The notes under the pieces were generated by a model, which saw only the letters and a program-made list of their open reading frames with translations, was not told where the DNA came from and made no database searches. Positions 61,494-64,000 of a stretch of DNA of 64,000 nt are shown piece after piece; the stretch's first letter is position 1; each line of letters begins with the position of its first letter. The stretch is from Bradyrhizobium lablabi (GTDB lineage Bacteria > Pseudomonadota > Alphaproteobacteria > Rhizobiales > Xanthobacteraceae), in the NCBI RefSeq assembly GCF_900141755.1, contig NZ_LT670844.1, positions 5,084,001-5,148,000 on the forward strand. The letters run 5' to 3'. A program made the position numbers and the translations under genes.

Positions 61494-62579
61494 TCATCGT
61501 TCGCCGCTTAACCAGTTCAGAATCTCGGCATTCATCTCGCGTGGATAGCAATGGCTGAGATCGTCGACCTCGCGGTAGGTGACATCGGCGCCTGCCGCCG
61601 ACAACAATTGGCTGGTCTGCCGCGCCACCTGCACCGGGAACATCCAGTCGAGCCGGCCATGCACGAGATGGACCGGCAAGCCCTTGAGCCGCTCCGCGTC
61701 CGCCATCTCCGCCATCAGCGGATGGAAGGTGGCGGATACCGGCGCGAGATGCGTGAAGGGCGAAGTGCTCTCGAGCCCCGAGACATAGCAGAACGTGCCG
61801 CCGTCGCTCATGCCGGTTAAAAGCATTTTTGCCGGGTCGATGTTGAAGCGTCCTCGCACCTGGTCGAGAATGCGGGTGAGGTTGGGGCTGTCGGTGTCTT
61901 CTCCCATTAATGCCCAAGTACTCTTGGAAGCGCCGCCGGTCGCCGTCGGTGCGACCAGGATGGCGCCATAGCTTCGGGCATCGCGCAGCCAGCTCCACAG
62001 AAAACCGCGGCCGTTGCCGCTGCCGCCATGCAGCGCCATCACCAGCGGCCAGGCGCGGTCGGGCGTGTAATATTCCGGCACATAGAGCGAGAAGCCGCCG
62101 CGGCTGCCGGGTTCGTTGTGGTCGTGAAGGATACCGGTGTTTTCGCGCGCCGGCTCTGCGAGCCGCGCCAATAGGGCCGCGTCCTCGCGCAACGGCGGAT
62201 CGACAAAGAATTGACCGACCGGCGGCAATCGTGCGGCCAGCGGATACAGCGCTTCCTGCGCGCGCGGCGCGTGACGCAGCGCGCGAAACACGGCAACCAG
62301 ATCGCCACTGCCGCCCTGGACCGCGCGCAACCCTTCGAATGCCGCCAACGCCGCCTCGCTCGCGCGCTCCAGCGCCGCGCGCACATCGGCGAATTCCTCC
62401 GGCCATTCGGTCAGCCGCGCGCGAACCGCTCGCAACGCCTGGTCCGGCGTGCCGGCCTCTTCCATCACCTGGCCGAAATCCGGCGGATTGAGATGGCGGG
62501 CGATAAAGGACAGCGCCTCGAGCGATTGCAAGAGTGGCGGCAGCACGGCCACGATGTCGTCCACCACGGCCTCGCTCAT
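61494..62579 (-). CDS. Esterase/phospholipase-like alpha/beta-hydrolase with N-terminal helical extension
   Basis: The 361-residue protein has a helical N-terminal region (about 1-155) of unknown role and a C-terminal carboxylesterase domain with LVMALHGGSGNG (oxyanion), the nucleophile elbow LLTGMSDGGTF, a VHLVHGRLDWMFP segment carrying the catalytic Asp, and DLSHCYP with the catalytic His. The extension makes it longer than typical phospholipase/carboxylesterases. Confidence 0.82.
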   Translation of the reverse strand: MSEAVVDDIVAVLPPLLQSLEALSFIARHLNPPDFGQVMEEAGTPDQALRAVRARLTEWPEEFADVRAALERASEAALAAFEGLRAVQGGSGDLVAVFRALRHAPRAQEALYPLAARLPPVGQFFVDPPLREDAALLARLAEPARENTGILHDHNEPGSRGGFSLYVPEYYTPDRAWPLVMALHGGSGNGRGFLWSWLRDARSYGAILVAPTATGGASKSTWALMGEDTDSPNLTRILDQVRGRFNIDPAKMLLTGMSDGGTFCYVSGLESTSPFTHLAPVSATFHPLMAEMADAERLKGLPVHLVHGRLDWMFPVQVARQTSQLLSAAGADVTYREVDDLSHCYPREMNAEILNWLSGER

Positions 62580-62639
62580 CGCTCAAGTCCTTCTTCGGTT
62601 TTAGTGTGGGATGAATTTAGGCTGAGGCGGCGGCGATCG

Positions 62640-62788
62640 ACCACTTCTCCCTCTCCCCGCTCTTTGCGGGGAGAGGGTTGGGGTGAGGGGCCGCCGCCGC
62701 AAATTCAGAACAAAGATGAGCGCGGTTAGTCCCCCTCACCCGAATTGCTCCGCAATTCGACCTCTCCCCGCGAGCGGGGAGAGGTGAT
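62640..62788. repeat. Dispersed intergenic repeat with CTCTCCCC/GGGGAGAG hairpins
   Basis: Two related hairpin units, CTCTCCCCGC-TCTTT-GCGGGGAGAG and CTCTCCCCGC-GAGC-GGGGAGAG, flank a spacer. I recognise this type of repeat from many alphaproteobacterial intergenic regions. It lies between two minus-strand genes. Confidence 0.7.
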
Positions 62789-62793
62789 TCTCT

Positions 62794-63765
62794 CTAGTGC
62801 AGCCGCGGGCCCTTGAGCAGCCTCATGCGGTCGATCGAGGTCAGCACCACATCGAAGGTGACGCCGTCATGGTAGACCGTGAGCGGCACGTCGACGCCGG
62901 CGGGACCGAGCGCCCAGAGTTTCCGGTAGAAGCCGGTCTGGCTCGTGATCTTTTCGCCGTTGACGGCAAGGATGACGTCGCCCGCCTTGAGTTCGGCGCG
63001 CGCCGCGGGGCCCTTGCTGGAGATGCCGATCACCACGACCTTGCCGTCGATCTCGGTCGAGTACATCCCGAGCCAGGGCCGCCCCGGCTTGTTGACGCGA
63101 CCGAATTTTTTGAGATCGTCGAGCACCGGTTTCAAAAGATCGATCGGCACCACCATGTTGACATGTTCGGCCTTGCCCTCGCGCTCGCGTTCGAGCTGCA
63201 GCGAACCGATGCCGATCAACTCGCCGCTGTTCGAGATCAACCCGGTGCCGCCCCAATTGGGATGCGCCGGATAGGTGAAGATCGCCTCGTCCAGCAGATA
63301 TTCCCAATAGCCGGCGAATTCCTGCTTGGCGGCGATTTGGCAGGCGACCGATCGCGTGCGTCCGCCGGCGCCTCCCACCACGACGCGGTCGTCGATCCGC
63401 GCGGCGGCCGAAGAGCCGAGCGGCACCGGCTCGAGGTCGACATGGCCGAGCGCCTGCACCAGGCCGAAACCGCTGACCGAATCGAAGCCGAGCGCATGGC
63501 CTTGCACCACGCGGCCGTCACCGAGATGCAGCCAGACTGATTCCGCTTCCGTGATCAGATAGCCGATGGTCAACACCAGCCCGTCCTCGATCAACACGCC
63601 ATTGCCGGCGCGCTCGGTGCCCAGCGTGTCCGCGCTGAAGGCGTCGGAGGGGATAATCGAATGCAATCCGACCACGGAACCAAGCACGCGATCGAGATCG
63701 AAATTGTAGTCGGTGGCGCGAGGCTGATAGGCCGGCGGCACTTTCCATTCAGTCAGAGAGGGCAT
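62794..63765 (-). CDS. DegP-like (S1C) protein without catalytic triad
   Basis: The 323-residue protein has a trypsin-like domain (about 25-220) and a C-terminal PDZ domain (about 230-320; GISSKGPAARAELKAGDVIL). The catalytic positions are altered: the His strand reads VLTIGYLI (Tyr69 for His), the Asp loop reads DSVSGFGLVQ (Gly99), and the Ser loop reads NWGGTG (Trp171). It lacks a signal peptide, unlike DegP. ATG 63765 has AGGAGA 6 bp upstream. It probably acts as a chaperone or binding protein rather than as a protease. Confidence 0.85.
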   Translation of the reverse strand: MPSLTEWKVPPAYQPRATDYNFDLDRVLGSVVGLHSIIPSDAFSADTLGTERAGNGVLIEDGLVLTIGYLITEAESVWLHLGDGRVVQGHALGFDSVSGFGLVQALGHVDLEPVPLGSSAAARIDDRVVVGGAGGRTRSVACQIAAKQEFAGYWEYLLDEAIFTYPAHPNWGGTGLISNSGELIGIGSLQLEREREGKAEHVNMVVPIDLLKPVLDDLKKFGRVNKPGRPWLGMYSTEIDGKVVVIGISSKGPAARAELKAGDVILAVNGEKITSQTGFYRKLWALGPAGVDVPLTVYHDGVTFDVVLTSIDRMRLLKGPRLH

Positions 63766-64000
63766 GAAGGGTCTCCTGGCCAATCGGCCCTGCGCGGGTG
63801 TCCTGCGCGAATCTTGGCGGACAGGGGCAGCGCAAATCCAATGCTGATATTATGTCGCAAATCACCGTCTTGAAAGTGCTTCGTGGTGTGATTTGCCTGG
63901 TGATCAGGCGCGTTGTGCCGGCGAAACGACCGAGGTTCGTGCCGAGGACGCGAAGGGAACGATTGGTACCCGGTTCTGTTCCTTCCCAAGAGCCAGGGAG
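63766..64000. other. Right-edge spacer
   Basis: The last 235 bp contain no frame I can support on either strand and no recognised repeat. They should hold the promoter of the DegP-like gene. Confidence 0.4.

Noticed and set aside
61462..62586. A 374-codon minus-strand frame
   Set aside because: It overlaps the esterase gene in another frame on the same strand and lacks the nucleophile elbow and fold seen in the real frame.

Overview
The window looks like chromosomal DNA from a Bradyrhizobium-type alphaproteobacterium (Bradyrhizobiaceae). The signs are high GC, many GTG starts, HWE-family signalling, families of very small conserved proteins typical of that lineage, and several intergenic palindromes of the kind scattered through Bradyrhizobium and Rhodopseudomonas genomes. 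I see no phage, no complete insertion sequence, no CRISPR array and no rRNA. There is one tRNA, tRNA-Leu(CAA).

Layout. 0-6 kb: a DesK/NarL-type two-component pair, argE and aspA. 6-7.5 kb: a LuxR-type regulator with a degenerate receiver and a helical protein with an R-x4-H (HEPN-like) motif. 7.9-15.98 kb: a same-strand locus with two low-complexity or repeat proteins without RTX repeats, a PrtD-type type I secretion ATPase, its HlyD-type adaptor and a CelD-like acetyltransferase with TPRs. 16-20.2 kb: a four-gene envelope cassette (coiled-coil membrane protein, TAXI binding protein, VasI/TagO-like protein, DsrE-like protein) flanked by 225-bp direct repeats of the acetyltransferase 3' end. 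20.5-26.6 kb: a methyltransferase, an amidohydrolase, a transglutaminase-like protein and a run of small proteins. 26.6-31.2 kb: an overlapping minus-strand operon of phosphomannose isomerase, a GT4 glycosyltransferase with a toroid-like C-terminus, and GH130. 31.2-37.4 kb: mostly small secreted, membrane, zinc-ribbon and DUF1488 proteins around a Crp/Fnr regulator. 37.7-40.8 kb: a single-domain receiver, an HWE kinase and a TPR protein. 40.9-47.2 kb: a phosphodiesterase facing a sugar ABC uptake operon without an ATPase, then an HpcH/HpaI aldolase. 47.3-56 kb: hydrolase, tRNA-Leu, DsbB, AbrB, PsiF-like, a TetR regulator divergent from two thioesterases across a clear double operator, LrgA/LrgB, TauE and a DsbA-like protein. 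56-64 kb: a membrane ClpP-like protein with a partner, a LysR regulator divergent from two SDR genes, an esterase, and a DegP-like protein that has lost its catalytic triad.

The most promising uncharacterised system is the 7.9-20.2 kb block: a type I secretion exporter with its probable substrates, possibly coupled to an acetyltransferase and an envelope cassette that appears to have been rearranged through duplicated sequence. The PMI/GT4/GH130 operon is a second candidate, for a mannose-containing glycan. A third observation is a zinc-ribbon plus helical-hairpin protein that occurs fused and, a few hundred bases away, split into two adjacent genes. All functions are inferred from sequence patterns; no searches were run.
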